Source: Tyzzerella sp. (GTDB lineage Bacteria > Bacillota > Clostridia > Lachnospirales > Lachnospiraceae). Taken from it: a stretch of DNA of 64,000 bases. The position numbers were made by a program, and so were the translations under genes. Below the pieces are notes generated by a model, which saw nothing but the letters and a program-made list of their open reading frames with translations, was not told the DNA's origin and ran no database searches. The DNA lies in NCBI GenBank assembly GCA_017472665.1, contig JAFUOS010000001.1, positions 124,001 through 188,000 of the forward strand. The letters are read 5' to 3'. Below are positions 44,600 through 53,985 of the stretch, piece after piece (position 1 is the first letter of the stretch; each line of letters starts with the position of its first letter).

Positions 44600-44764
44600 A
44601 TGATGAACGCATGGCTTGCGGACGCAATCGAGAACGTGAAAGGGTTCATCACATTGACGATTATTTCAGGGGTAGCAGTCGTTCTGCTATCCCTTATCGT
44701 CATTTGTGTGTATGCAGTGATTAAGACAATCAGAGAAGGAAAGAAGGACAAGAAAAATGAATAA
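44600..44764 (+). CDS. Small single-span membrane protein
   Basis: 54 residues: MMNAWLADAIENVKGFITLT then IISGVAVVLLSLIVICVYAV and a lysine-rich tail, so one membrane helix with a cytosolic C-terminus. GGAGGAAG precedes the ATG; its end overlaps ssb by 8 bp. Holin-like size but in the replication block; function unknown. Confidence 0.65.
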   Translation: MMNAWLADAIENVKGFITLTIISGVAVVLLSLIVICVYAVIKTIREGKKDKKNE

Positions 44765-45191
44765 ATGGATAGGCATGGGTCGCCTGACACGAAATCCGGA
44801 TGTCAGATGGACACAAGGACAGGAACAGAAGTGTGTCGCACGCTTCACGGTAGCAGTTGACCGAAGAGGACAAAAGCAGGAAGGACAGCAGTCGGCGGAT
44901 TTCATATCGTGCGTAGCATTCGGAAGACAAGGCGAATTCGCCGAAAAGTACCTGAAGCAAGGAATGAAGGTGGCAATCGTCGGAAGAATCCAGACAGGCA
45001 GCTATACGAACAGGGACGGGCAGAAGGTATACACAACAGACATCGTCGTGGAAGAAGTTGAATTCGCAGAAAGCAAAGCAGCATCTGAAGGGCAGAACGG
45101 GCAGCAGTCATACGGACAGCCATATCCGGATACAGGTGACGGATTCATGAATATTCCGGACGGAATCGACGAAGAATTGCCTTTCAGCTAA
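44757..45191 (+). CDS. ssb: Single-stranded DNA-binding protein
   Basis: 144 residues. OB fold MNKWIGMGRLTRNPDVRWTQ and FISCVAFGRQGEFAEKYLKQGMKVAIVGRI; glutamine/glycine linker; acidic tip DGIDEELPFS for partner proteins. Protects phage ssDNA, fitting the HUH replication mode. Confidence 0.95.
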   Translation: MNKWIGMGRLTRNPDVRWTQGQEQKCVARFTVAVDRRGQKQEGQQSADFISCVAFGRQGEFAEKYLKQGMKVAIVGRIQTGSYTNRDGQKVYTTDIVVEEVEFAESKAASEGQNGQQSYGQPYPDTGDGFMNIPDGIDEELPFS

Positions 45192-45214
45192 AACAACAGG
45201 AAGGATGTGAAGAT

Positions 45215-45823
45215 ATGAATATCAAAGGCATGATACAGAAAGCAAAAGACAAACTGTTCGGAAAGAAACAGGAAGAAACAGAAGGAAGCGAATATGCGGA
45301 AGGTGGGTTCATCGAACCTTCAGAAGAAACAGTGATACATCCGGAAGAAGATGAAGTCATCGTACCGGAAGAACAGCTGAAGCGTGCGCTGGGTGAAGTA
45401 TCAATGGAAATTCAGCTGCCAGATGAAACAAAGGCAACGGTGAAGCAGATGCTTCAGGAACAGGAAGACGAAGAGAGGATGAAGCAGATCATGTCGGAAT
45501 TCGAAGCGATGACACCAGAACAGCAGGCAGCAGTCAAGGAAAGACTTCAGGAAATGAACATGACAGTCGAAGAACTGGCAGAACGCTTCCTGATTTTAGG
45601 TCGAGAGGTTGAAAGAATCGTCACGCAAATCATCGAAGGTCTGAAACCTTGCATGAAAGCGTTGACGATTGCCTGGGCGAACATCGTGTACATTGATGAA
45701 CCGTGGGAAGTGGAACGACTGAAGATGTCAAACAATGAACGAAGACGACGTGGAATTCCGATGATTCGAAGAAGACAGTATATCAAAATCAGGCAAAACA
45801 GAAAGAAGAAAAAGAAGGGATAA
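45215..45823 (+). CDS. Hypothetical phage protein, 202 aa
   Basis: Not recognised. Acidic helical first half (PEEDEVIVPEEQLKRALGEV, QEQEDEERMKQIMSEFEAMT), strongly basic end (RRRRGIPMIRRRQYIKIRQN). Could be a nucleic-acid-binding adaptor; that is a guess. AGGATG-type ribosome site. Confidence 0.6.
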   Translation: MNIKGMIQKAKDKLFGKKQEETEGSEYAEGGFIEPSEETVIHPEEDEVIVPEEQLKRALGEVSMEIQLPDETKATVKQMLQEQEDEERMKQIMSEFEAMTPEQQAAVKERLQEMNMTVEELAERFLILGREVERIVTQIIEGLKPCMKALTIAWANIVYIDEPWEVERLKMSNNERRRRGIPMIRRRQYIKIRQNRKKKKKG

Positions 45824-45847
45824 TCGCCGGATGTGGCGGGTGAAGGT

Positions 45848-46342
45848 ATGATTGACGAAACAACGCAACTGGAAATTGAAGAAACTGTGAAAAGAGCGAT
45901 TGCGGAAGCGGTGAAAGACGAAAAGAAGCAGCGCAGGCAGCAGATTCTGTACAATACGCGAATTCTGATGGAATCGTACATCGAAATGCGAAAGCACATT
46001 GAAAATGCGATTTCTGAAGCTGAAGAAATGGAAGACGACGCTTTTCAGATTTTCAAATCCGAAGACGCGCATCTGGAAAGCATCAGAAGGTCAAAACTGA
46101 AAACAGCCTTGATGATTGCGAATATTGACAAGGCGATGCAGGAACTGGACGAAGAACAGAAGAAAATCGGGACATCGTACAAGTACGAAGCCTTCAAGAT
46201 GCATTACATTGACGGGATTCCGTATGAAGAAATTTCCGACCGCCTGAATTGCGGAAAGAACACACCTGCCAGATGGTCGAAGGAAATGATTCGAAAAATG
46301 TCTGTCAAACTGTTCGGAATTGATGGAATTGAAAAATGGTAA
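45848..46342 (+). CDS. Sigma-like late transcription regulator (ArpU/DUF1492 type)
   Basis: 164 residues. Long N-terminal helices and a C-terminal sigma-70 region 4-like HTH: YKYEAFKMHYIDGIPYEEIS then DRLNCGKNTPARWSKEMIRK. Proteins of this kind end early operons of Firmicutes phages and turn on late genes. The GTTGGGGAAAA repeats 40 bp downstream are its natural candidate sites. Confidence 0.8.
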   Translation: MIDETTQLEIEETVKRAIAEAVKDEKKQRRQQILYNTRILMESYIEMRKHIENAISEAEEMEDDAFQIFKSEDAHLESIRRSKLKTALMIANIDKAMQELDEEQKKIGTSYKYEAFKMHYIDGIPYEEISDRLNCGKNTPARWSKEMIRKMSVKLFGIDGIEKW

Positions 46343-46379
46343 AAAATAAAACGGGAAAATCGGCTTTTTATTTACCATA

Positions 46380-46437
46380 GTTGGGGAAAAGTTGGGGAAA
46401 AGTTGGGGTTTTCTTGGGGGTTTACAAGATTTATAAT
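46380..46437 (+). promoter_or_regulatory. Late-operon control region with 11-bp repeats
   Basis: GTTGGGGAAAA at 46380 and 46391, GTTGGGG at 46402 and TTGGGGG at 46414, then TATAAT at 46432. No proper -35 box lies 17 bp upstream of the -10, so an activator is probably needed. The 11-bp step places sites on one helix face. A terminase-binding or cos role is the alternative, since packaging genes follow. Confidence 0.65.
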
Positions 46438-46458
46438 TGTAGCGTGGAAAGTTGCAAG

Positions 46459-46502
46459 AAGCGATTGCGCAGTATTTCGGTACTGTTGCAGTCGCTTTTT
46501 TA
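46459..46502 (+). terminator. Hairpin with T-run in the late leader
   Basis: AGCGATTGC pairs with GCAGTCGCT (G-U included), then TTTTTT. It lies only about 20 nt after the predicted late start, so either it ends early read-through or late transcription must be antiterminated. ACAGGCA/TGCCTGT (46536) is a further small hairpin before the HNH gene. Confidence 0.7.
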
Positions 46503-46588
46503 TTGCCATTTTTCGCCCCTTAAAAGTGACATGTACAGGCATCTGAAAAAGGGTGCCTGTGTATGCCCGTATTTCAGGAGGTAGCAGG

Positions 46589-47056
46589 ATGTTATGGCAT
46601 CAATGCAGATGTGGTGCGCTGATACCACAAAACATCAAAATGTGCAGCACCTGTGAAGCCGGACAGGGCAGCAGGATGTCAAGGCACATGGAATACAACA
46701 TATACCGAAGGGACAAGAAGGCAGCAGCATTCTATGTATGCGATGAATGGCGCAAAACAAGGGCATTCACGCTGCAACTGTATGACGGCTTGGATATATA
46801 TGCGTACTATGTACAGCACCGCATTGCGACCGCTGACATGGTGCATCATGTGGTCGAGATTGAAGAGGACTGGAACAAACGTCTGGACATACCGAACCTG
46901 TTGCCATTGAGTAACGGAAACCACGGCATCATATCCGCTTTATACAAGAAAGATGAAGCCACGAAAAGGCAGACGCAGCAGCTGCTATACAGCATCATCG
47001 CAGAGCATTGGAAGGAGTATGGGGGTATCGAAAAAGTTCTGACGAATCGTTTTTAG
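46589..47056 (+). CDS. HNH endonuclease
   Basis: 155 residues from the ATG with AGGAGG 8 bases upstream; an in-frame ATG 36 bases earlier has no site. Zinc pairs CRCG and CSTC near the N-terminus, then VHHVVEIEEDWNKRLDIPNLLPLSNGNH, the HNH core. HNH proteins beside terminase genes assist cos cleavage in HK97-like phages, so cos packaging is likely. Confidence 0.88.
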   Translation: MLWHQCRCGALIPQNIKMCSTCEAGQGSRMSRHMEYNIYRRDKKAAAFYVCDEWRKTRAFTLQLYDGLDIYAYYVQHRIATADMVHHVVEIEEDWNKRLDIPNLLPLSNGNHGIISALYKKDEATKRQTQQLLYSIIAEHWKEYGGIEKVLTNRF

Positions 47057-47125
47057 TCGCGCTTCCCCTGTTCCGTGGAGAAAACTCCCCACGAAAAATC
47101 CAGAATACTGCGCCAGAACAAAAGG

Positions 47126-47142
47126 GTGTCAGATTCTGACAC
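47126..47142. repeat. 17-bp palindrome, copy 1
   Basis: GTGTCAGATTCTGACAC, a perfect palindrome around one central base, in the 125-bp gap between the HNH gene and terS. An identical palindrome except for its centre is at 53520. Confidence 0.8.
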
Positions 47143-47181
47143 ACCGCAGCAGGAAAGACAGCGGGAAAGGAGGTCGAAAGC

Positions 47182-47712
47182 ATGGCAGGACAAAGACAGC
47201 CTATCGCGCTTGTGAAGGCAAAAGGCAAAAAACATCTGACGAAAGCAGAGATTGCAGAAAGAGAGCGGACGGAAGTGAAAGCACCATCCGACAAGGTGAC
47301 AGCACCAGCATATCTGACACCGCAGCAGAAGAAGGAATTCAAGAAGATTGTGAAGCAGCTGCGTGCGATTGACCTGATTTCAAATCTGGATGTCGATGCG
47401 CTGGCAAGGCTTGTCATTGCGCAGGACAAATACGCGCAGATCACTGAAGAACTGAACAATCTTCCGCTGATGGTCGAACTGGTTCAGAACACCGGAAAGG
47501 TCGATGAAAACGGGGAACCGATAACAAAGACAGTGGAAGTCGTCAACGGTCAGGTCGAAAGACTTGCGCTGATGCAGGACAGATACTTCAGGCAGTGCAG
47601 ACAAGGGGCAGCAGACTTCGGCTTGACTGTATCGTCACGATGCAGGCTTGTGGTTCCAAAAGCGGCGGAAGAGAAGCCGAAGGAAAACAAGTTCACATCG
47701 AAGTTTGCGTGA
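47182..47712 (+). CDS. terS: Terminase small subunit, P27 type
   Basis: 176 residues. APAYLTPQQKKEFKKIVKQL then DVDALARLVIAQDKYAQITE is the P27 family pattern. It recognises the packaging site on phage DNA. AAAGGAGG precedes it. Confidence 0.88.
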   Translation: MAGQRQPIALVKAKGKKHLTKAEIAERERTEVKAPSDKVTAPAYLTPQQKKEFKKIVKQLRAIDLISNLDVDALARLVIAQDKYAQITEELNNLPLMVELVQNTGKVDENGEPITKTVEVVNGQVERLALMQDRYFRQCRQGAADFGLTVSSRCRLVVPKAAEEKPKENKFTSKFA

Positions 47713-47715
47713 TGA

Positions 47716-49470
47716 ATGGGAAAGAACATTCAAGACAGGGTAACAGAATACGCGCTGGAAGTCCTTGCTGGAAACGTCGTCGCTGGCGAACTTGTGAAGC
47801 TGGCATGTCAAAGACATATTGACGACCTTGAAAAGTCAAAAGCTGCACCATACCGATTCTATTTCGACATAGAACAGGCGGAAAGAATCATTGACTTCGC
47901 CGAAACGCTGACGATTGCGGAAGGTGAAGAAGAAAAAGATGTAGAGTGCTTCCCGTTTCAGTGCTTCATACTTGGAAGCCTGAACGGTTGGAGAACTAAA
48001 GACGGACACCACAGAAGGTTCCGTACGTCGTACATACAGCTGGGAAGACAGAACGGAAAGTCATTCCTGAACGGTATTCTTGCAGCGTATTACGGCAATT
48101 TTGACCGATACAGATACGGTCAAATCTACTGTACAGCGACCAAAAAAGAACAGGCGCTGATAGTTTTCAACGAGATTGTGAAGTTCATCAATTCTGACGG
48201 CGACCTGATGGAATGCTTCAAGGTTCATGAACACAACAGCACAATCGACTGCTTGCTGACGCACAGCAAAATCAAGGCACTGTCCGGTGATACGAAGTCA
48301 ATCGACGGCTTCCGTCCATATCTGGGAATCGTTGACGAATACCATGCGCACAAAGATGAACAGATGTACAAGCTGCTGGAAGGCGGTATCAAGAAGATGA
48401 AGTCTGCATTGATTTCGGTCATCACGACAGCCGGATTCGACCTGAATTCGCCTTGCTATGACCTGTATGAATACTGCGTGAAGGTGCTGAAGGGTGTCGC
48501 AGAAAACGACACACAGTTCATCTACATTGCACAGATGAACGAAGACGACGACATGTGGCTTCCGGAAAACTGGATAAAAGCGAACCCGATTCTGGAATTT
48601 GACGCTGATGCGCTTCAGAACATGATTCCGATTGCAGCAACAGCGAAGGAAATGGGCGGCGCAACACTGCGCGACTTCATCGTCAAGCAGCTGAACATGT
48701 GGATTCAGTGGACAAACGACGTGTACGTCAAGGACATGAACGCATGGAACAATGCAGCAGTCAAGAAGACACTTGCGGACTTCAGGAAACAGAAGTGTTA
48801 CGTCGGACTTGACTTGTCATCTGGTGGCGACTTGACATCAATCGCAATCGTGTTCCCGTTCATGCGCGACGGAGTGCGCAAGTATTATGTCCACGCGCAT
48901 TCGTTCATCCCGAAACAACGCGTGCAGGAACACATGAAGACTGACCGCGTTCCGTATGACTTGTGGATACGTGAAGGACTGGTAGAAGTCACCGAAACAA
49001 TGGGCGGCATCAAGACGGACTACAAGTACGTGCTGGCATATCTTCAGAAGATTGTGAAGCAGTACGAACTGGATGTGCAGTGGATATGCTACGACCCGCA
49101 CAATGCATCCGCGTTCCTGACAGACCTTGAAGCGATGGGATACGACAGCGTGGCAGTTTCACAGTCTGCAAAAGCATTGAATGACGCGACAGTGGACTTC
49201 AGGCTGGAACTTCTTGCCGGAAACGTAGAACACGACGGAAACGGCGCGATGAAGTGGTCTATTGCAAATGCGAAGACGACTTCGAATAGCTTCGGCGAAA
49301 TCAAAATCGACAAAGAGTTCAAAACCGAACGAATTGACATTGTAGATGCCATCATCGACGCGTGGACGATGGCGATGAAGGGCGAAGTGAAGCCGGATGT
49401 CAATGAGTTCGTGGAAATGTGGCTGCAACAACAGCAGAAATACACAAAGAAGAACAACGAAAGGGGGTGA
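47716..49470 (+). CDS. terL: Terminase large subunit
   Basis: 584 residues. ATPase: Walker A-like QLGRQNGKSFLNGI (about 110), Walker B YLGIVDEYHAHKDEQ (about 205), coupling motif SVITTAGFDLNSP. Nuclease half begins with YVGLDLSSGGDLTSIAIVFP (catalytic Asp). The motor that cuts and pumps DNA into the head. Three bases after terS. Confidence 0.95.
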   Translation: MGKNIQDRVTEYALEVLAGNVVAGELVKLACQRHIDDLEKSKAAPYRFYFDIEQAERIIDFAETLTIAEGEEEKDVECFPFQCFILGSLNGWRTKDGHHRRFRTSYIQLGRQNGKSFLNGILAAYYGNFDRYRYGQIYCTATKKEQALIVFNEIVKFINSDGDLMECFKVHEHNSTIDCLLTHSKIKALSGDTKSIDGFRPYLGIVDEYHAHKDEQMYKLLEGGIKKMKSALISVITTAGFDLNSPCYDLYEYCVKVLKGVAENDTQFIYIAQMNEDDDMWLPENWIKANPILEFDADALQNMIPIAATAKEMGGATLRDFIVKQLNMWIQWTNDVYVKDMNAWNNAAVKKTLADFRKQKCYVGLDLSSGGDLTSIAIVFPFMRDGVRKYYVHAHSFIPKQRVQEHMKTDRVPYDLWIREGLVEVTETMGGIKTDYKYVLAYLQKIVKQYELDVQWICYDPHNASAFLTDLEAMGYDSVAVSQSAKALNDATVDFRLELLAGNVEHDGNGAMKWSIANAKTTSNSFGEIKIDKEFKTERIDIVDAIIDAWTMAMKGEVKPDVNEFVEMWLQQQQKYTKKNNERG

Positions 49471-49476
49471 TGAAGT

Positions 49477-50892
49477 ATGGGATTGTGGCAGAAATTCAAA
49501 AACATGGTCGCCAGAATACTGAACATCAACATGGTTCAGGAAGCTGGAATGAATGAAGAATCATTCCTTGAATGGTTAGGCATCAAAAGAAACAAGAGCA
49601 AGGGCGCGATGGCGGAAGTCACATACTTCACCTGTTTGAAAATGATGTCGGAAACGATTGCGAAGATGCCGTGGAAGTATTACCAGAAGACAGACGAAGG
49701 CATCGAAGAACCGGAACTGACAGACACAGCAAAGCTGTTGAAGACGCGACCGAACCCGTTCATGACACCGACAGTGTTCTGGAATGCCGTGGAAATGAAC
49801 AGGAACCACTTCGGCAACGCGTACGTGTACGTCAGGTCGCGATTCAAACGCAAGAAATACGGCGGCGAATACAAGGTACTTGACTTGTGGATAATGCCTT
49901 CGAATTGCGTGCAAATCGTGGTCGATGATGCCGGATATTTCGGCGGCGCAGGCAAGATATGGTACGTCTACAACGACAAGTATTCAGGAAAGCAGTTCGT
50001 GTTCGGAACGGATGAAGTGCTGCACTTCAAGACTTCGCATTCCCTTGATGGAATCACAGGACTTCCGGTACAGGAAATTCTGAAGTCAACCGTGGAAGGC
50101 GCGAACGCGTCACAGGAATATTTGAACAACCTGTATCAGAACGGACTGACTGCGAAGGCGACGCTGGAATACACAGGCGACCTGAACGAAGAAGCGAAGA
50201 CGAAGCTGGTGCAGGCATTCGAAACATACGGAGCGGGTACAAAGAACACAGGAAAAATCCTTCCGGTTCCGCTTGGAATGAAGCTGACACCGCTGAACAT
50301 CAAACTGACAGACGCACAGTTCATCGAACTGAAGAAGTATTCCGCACTTCAGATCGCGGCAGCGTTCGGAATCAAACCGAACCAGATAAACGACTATGAA
50401 AAATCTTCATACAGCAATTCAGAAATGCAGCAGCTGTCCTTCTATGTGGACACGATGCTGTTCGTGATGAAGCAGTACGAAGAGGAAGTCAACTACAAGA
50501 TGCTGACAGATGAAGAACAGGACGACGGCAAGTATTTCAAACTGAATGAAAAAGTGTTGCTTCGTACAGACAGCAAGACGCAGATGGAAATTTTTGCACA
50601 GGCAGTCAACAACGGAATTCAGAAGCCGAACGAATGCAGAAGAAAACTTGACCTGAAGGACGCTGAAGGCGGCGACCAGCTAATCGTCAACGGAAACTAC
50701 ATTCCGCTGAAAGAAGTCGGCAAGCAGTATGACGCAGTGGTTGCACAGGCAAAAGAGCCTGAACCAATAGAAGAACCGGACGACCCGAAGGAACCATCCA
50801 ACGACGGGAAGGAAGGGCAGCAGGACGGAGAAACAGCCGAAACAACCGTACCTGAAGAAAAACAGCAGGAAGGAGGGGAAGAAGATGCCTAA
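49477..50892 (+). CDS. Portal protein, HK97 family
   Basis: 471 residues. VTYFTCLKMMSETIAKMPWK, NPFMTPTVFWNAVEMNRNHFGNAYVYV and LQIAAAFGIKPNQIN are typical of HK97-type portals. Acidic low-complexity C-terminus (EPEPIEEPDDPKEPSN-like) may bind the protease or capsid. Its stop overlaps the protease start. Confidence 0.94.
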   Translation: MGLWQKFKNMVARILNINMVQEAGMNEESFLEWLGIKRNKSKGAMAEVTYFTCLKMMSETIAKMPWKYYQKTDEGIEEPELTDTAKLLKTRPNPFMTPTVFWNAVEMNRNHFGNAYVYVRSRFKRKKYGGEYKVLDLWIMPSNCVQIVVDDAGYFGGAGKIWYVYNDKYSGKQFVFGTDEVLHFKTSHSLDGITGLPVQEILKSTVEGANASQEYLNNLYQNGLTAKATLEYTGDLNEEAKTKLVQAFETYGAGTKNTGKILPVPLGMKLTPLNIKLTDAQFIELKKYSALQIAAAFGIKPNQINDYEKSSYSNSEMQQLSFYVDTMLFVMKQYEEEVNYKMLTDEEQDDGKYFKLNEKVLLRTDSKTQMEIFAQAVNNGIQKPNECRRKLDLKDAEGGDQLIVNGNYIPLKEVGKQYDAVVAQAKEPEPIEEPDDPKEPSNDGKEGQQDGETAETTVPEEKQQEGGEEDA

Positions 50893-51661
50893 TAGATACA
50901 ACTTCACAAGAAGGAATCCGAAGACAAGAGTTGTCGAAAACACCGGATACATGGAATTCAGGAACGCAGCTGGCGGCAGCGGGATTGAACTGTATATCTA
51001 CGGCGATATTGTTTCTTCGACATGGGACGCATGGTCGCCAGAAGACACCTGTCCGCAGGATATATCTGACTTCATGGCACAGATTGACAACAATGCAGAC
51101 ATGACAATCTACATCAACAGCGGTGGTGGCGACGTGTTTGCGGGAATCGCAATTCACAGCATCCTGAAACGACATGTCGGACACAAGAAAGGTGTCGTTG
51201 ACGGTATTGCAGCGTCCATCGCATCCGTCATCCTGATGGCTTGTGATGAAATCGTGATGTCATCCGGCGCACAGATTATGATTCACAAACCTTCTGCTAT
51301 GGGATGGGGAAATGCGGATGATTTCGCAAAATTGATTGATGAACTGGACAGATGCCAGCAGTCAATCATCGACATCTACATGGGACGCGTGAAAGATGGT
51401 GTGACCGAAGAGGAAATCAACCAGAAAGTCAACGCGGAAACGTGGATGACGGGAGAAGAAGCGCAGGAGATATTCGACATCACTGTCGAACAGCGACCTG
51501 CAATGGCTGCGTGTGTCAGCTGGATGCTGAACGCATACAAGAACACACCGCAGAGCATTCAGACACAGAGCATCGAAGATGTGGCTGCGAAGAATGCAGC
51601 AGAAAGGGATGCAGCTGAAGAAGCAGCAATCCTTGAAGAATTAGACCTTTATGGAATTTAA
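50885..51661 (+). CDS. ClpP-like prohead protease
   Basis: 258 residues. YINSGGGDVFAGIAIHSIL, catalytic Ser in GIAASIASVILMACDEIVM and His in IMIHKPSAMGWGNADD. Cleaves the capsid N-terminal delta region. AGGAGG precedes the ATG. Confidence 0.94.
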   Translation: MPNRYNFTRRNPKTRVVENTGYMEFRNAAGGSGIELYIYGDIVSSTWDAWSPEDTCPQDISDFMAQIDNNADMTIYINSGGGDVFAGIAIHSILKRHVGHKKGVVDGIAASIASVILMACDEIVMSSGAQIMIHKPSAMGWGNADDFAKLIDELDRCQQSIIDIYMGRVKDGVTEEEINQKVNAETWMTGEEAQEIFDITVEQRPAMAACVSWMLNAYKNTPQSIQTQSIEDVAAKNAAERDAAEEAAILEELDLYGI

Positions 51662-51672
51662 GGAGGAAAAGC

Positions 51673-52896
51673 ATGAGCAAAGAAGCAAGAGCGTTATTGA
51701 AGAAAATCAATGACAAGAAAAATGCAATCAGAAGCCTTCAGGGAGAAGGCAAGACCAAAGAAATGCGCGACGCGATGGCGGAACTTCGTGACATGCAGGA
51801 GCAGTTCAACATCCTGATGGAACTTGACGACGACGACGCGGACGGCATCAAGGACGCTGTCGGCAGCGGCAAAGCAAAAGGCATTGACGAAGGCGACGGC
51901 ATCAAAGACACCAAAAAGAAATACACAAAGAAGGACATTGCAAGAGCATTTGTGAACCGTATCGTATGCGGTCTTCGCAAGACAAGAATGCCGGAAGAAG
52001 ACGCAGAAATCATGAACATGATGACTGAAGCAGACCCGAACGAAGACGGCGAATCTGACGGCGGCTTCACTGTTCCACAGGACATCCAGACTGACATCAT
52101 TGAACTTCGTCGCACTGAAAACGACCTTGAACAGTACGTCAACGTGGAACCTGTTCAGACGTTATCTGGCAGCCGCGTCATCGAAATTGATGCAGATTCT
52201 ACACCTTGGAGCGATGTGGATGAAGGTGAAGAGTTCCCTGAAGAGGAAACACCGAAATTCAAGCAGATTTCTTACAAGGTGAAAAAGAAAGGCGGCATCT
52301 TAAAGACTACCAGAGAACTTTTGAAGGATACTGCTGTCAACATCCTTGCGTACTTGAACAAGTGGATTGCGAAGAAGTCCAGAGCGACCAGAAACGCAGC
52401 CATCTTGAAGAAGTTGAATGAAATCACTGCGGGCAAGGAAATCGTGGTGGCTGCCATCGACGACTTCAAAGACGTGTTCAACGTACAGCTTGATGCGTCC
52501 ATCGCGCAGTCTTCCATCGTACTGACAAACCAGTCCGGCTTCAACTACCTTGACAAGTTGAAAGACAAGGACGGAAACTACATCATTCAGCCTGATGTGA
52601 CTGACAAGACAAAGAAACTTCTTTTCGGTGTATATCCGATTCACGTTGTCAGCAATAAGACCTTAAAGAACACTGTGAGCGAAACCGAAGAAAAGTATCC
52701 GGTATACATGGGCGACTTAAAAGAAGCAATCACACTTTTCGACCGTGAAAAAATCACTGTGGAACTTTCCACTGAAGCAGGTGATTTATGGGCGAAAGAC
52801 TTGACTGGTATCAAGGTTCGTGACCGCTTCGACGTTCAGGCTGTGGATGAAAGTGCAGTCATCAAGGGCGAAATCACTGTGGCAATCGCAGGTTAA
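51673..52896 (+). CDS. Major capsid protein, HK97 fold
   Basis: 407 residues. The first ~110 residues are charged, helical scaffold (delta) sequence, cut by the protease encoded upstream. Mature body starts near DGGFTVPQDIQTDIIELRRT, with VKKKGGILKTTRELLKDTAV and LTGIKVRDRFDVQAVDESAVI. Family length is normal. Confidence 0.93.
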   Translation: MSKEARALLKKINDKKNAIRSLQGEGKTKEMRDAMAELRDMQEQFNILMELDDDDADGIKDAVGSGKAKGIDEGDGIKDTKKKYTKKDIARAFVNRIVCGLRKTRMPEEDAEIMNMMTEADPNEDGESDGGFTVPQDIQTDIIELRRTENDLEQYVNVEPVQTLSGSRVIEIDADSTPWSDVDEGEEFPEEETPKFKQISYKVKKKGGILKTTRELLKDTAVNILAYLNKWIAKKSRATRNAAILKKLNEITAGKEIVVAAIDDFKDVFNVQLDASIAQSSIVLTNQSGFNYLDKLKDKDGNYIIQPDVTDKTKKLLFGVYPIHVVSNKTLKNTVSETEEKYPVYMGDLKEAITLFDREKITVELSTEAGDLWAKDLTGIKVRDRFDVQAVDESAVIKGEITVAIAG

Positions 52897-52931
52897 TTCA
52901 CGGCAGCTTCTGCCAGAAAGGAAGGTGAAAC

Positions 52932-53192
52932 ATGCTTGAAATGGTAAAAGGATACGCACGCATCGACTATGACGACGACGACGATGTCGTACAGCTGATG
53001 CTGGATGCTGTTCTGGACGAAATGGAAGAAGTCATACCGACATTCAAACGTGAAGAACCGACTAATCGGCAGAAGCTGCTTATCTGTGCATATGTCAAGG
53101 AACTGTATGACAATCGTGGAAATACAGGAACTTCGCCGGAAAAACTGCGCTTTGCAGTGCAGTCGATGATGCTGAAGGAAATGTTGAGGTGA
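52932..53192 (+). CDS. Head-tail connector (gp6-like)
   Basis: 86 residues. MLEMVKGYARIDYDDDDDVV start and short helical bundle fit the HK97 gp6 DNA-packaging connector that docks under the portal. Confidence 0.82.
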   Translation: MLEMVKGYARIDYDDDDDVVQLMLDAVLDEMEEVIPTFKREEPTNRQKLLICAYVKELYDNRGNTGTSPEKLRFAVQSMMLKEMLR

Positions 53193-53196
53193 TGAC

Positions 53197-53520
53197 ATGG
53201 CATCAGCAAAAATCAAAATCTACAAGAAACAGTATCAGATCATAAACGGAAGGCGCGAAGAAGGCGAACCGATGCTGCATCACAATCCGTGGTGCAAAAT
53301 CGGCAGCTTGTACGGTCAGGAACTGTACAGTGCGCTTGACATCCGTCTGGAAAACACAATCGTGTTCGAAGTCAGGTACTGCAAAAAGGTGAAGGAAATG
53401 CAGCAGCATCTGAAGGAATACTTCATCGAATTTGAAGGTGAACAGTATGACATCTATGCTTCGGATTTCATCAGGAACGAACGACAGTATGTACAGCTGA
53501 AAGCAAATCGAACTGAATAG
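53197..53520 (+). CDS. Head closure protein
   Basis: 107 residues. NPWCKIGSLYGQELYSALDI and a beta-barrel pattern fit the SPP1 gp16-like closure family that seals the filled head. Position between gp6 and gp10-like genes supports this. Confidence 0.78.
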   Translation: MASAKIKIYKKQYQIINGRREEGEPMLHHNPWCKIGSLYGQELYSALDIRLENTIVFEVRYCKKVKEMQQHLKEYFIEFEGEQYDIYASDFIRNERQYVQLKANRTE

Positions 53521-53536
53521 TGTCAGAATCTGACAC
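53520..53536. repeat. 17-bp palindrome, copy 2
   Basis: GTGTCAGAATCTGACAC, same arms as the site at 47126 with A instead of T at the centre. It overlaps the last base of the closure gene stop. Confidence 0.8.
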
Positions 53537-53550
53537 AAAGGGGGATGCGG

Positions 53551-53982
53551 ATGCAGATTTCATTCAAGTTTGAAGGATTGAAGGAACTTCAGGACGGCAT
53601 TCAGAAGCTGGCAAGTGATGCCGAAATCCGAAGGTCAAACAAGAAGATATATCAGGAATGTGCCGACGTAACGCATCCGCGAATGAAAAGCCACATGCCG
53701 AAGTCAGGAAACAACGCAAAGAGCGGTCGCAAAGGATATAGACCGCCGGGGCACGCGGCGGACAATATCCCGAAGAAGGTCACATCTACCAGCGCAGAAG
53801 TCGGATGGACGCTGAAGGGCGACGCAGAAAACTGGTTTTACATGAAGTTTGTCGAATGGGGAACTTCAAGGCAGCCGCCACAGGATTTCATCTACAACAC
53901 GATTGAAGAATGTGACGGTGAATATTCGCAGATCGCGGAAAAAGAATACAAGGCACTGCTGGATTCGAAGATAGGAGGATAA
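53551..53982 (+). CDS. HK97 gp10-like tail component
   Basis: 143 residues from the ATG with AAGGGGG six bases upstream; an ATG at 53545 is too close to that site. FKFEGLKELQDGIQKLASDA and FYMKFVEWGTSRQPPQDFI are the gp10-family ends. Neck or tail joining role. Confidence 0.86.
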   Translation: MQISFKFEGLKELQDGIQKLASDAEIRRSNKKIYQECADVTHPRMKSHMPKSGNNAKSGRKGYRPPGHAADNIPKKVTSTSAEVGWTLKGDAENWFYMKFVEWGTSRQPPQDFIYNTIEECDGEYSQIAEKEYKALLDSKIGG

Positions 53983-53985
53983 AAG

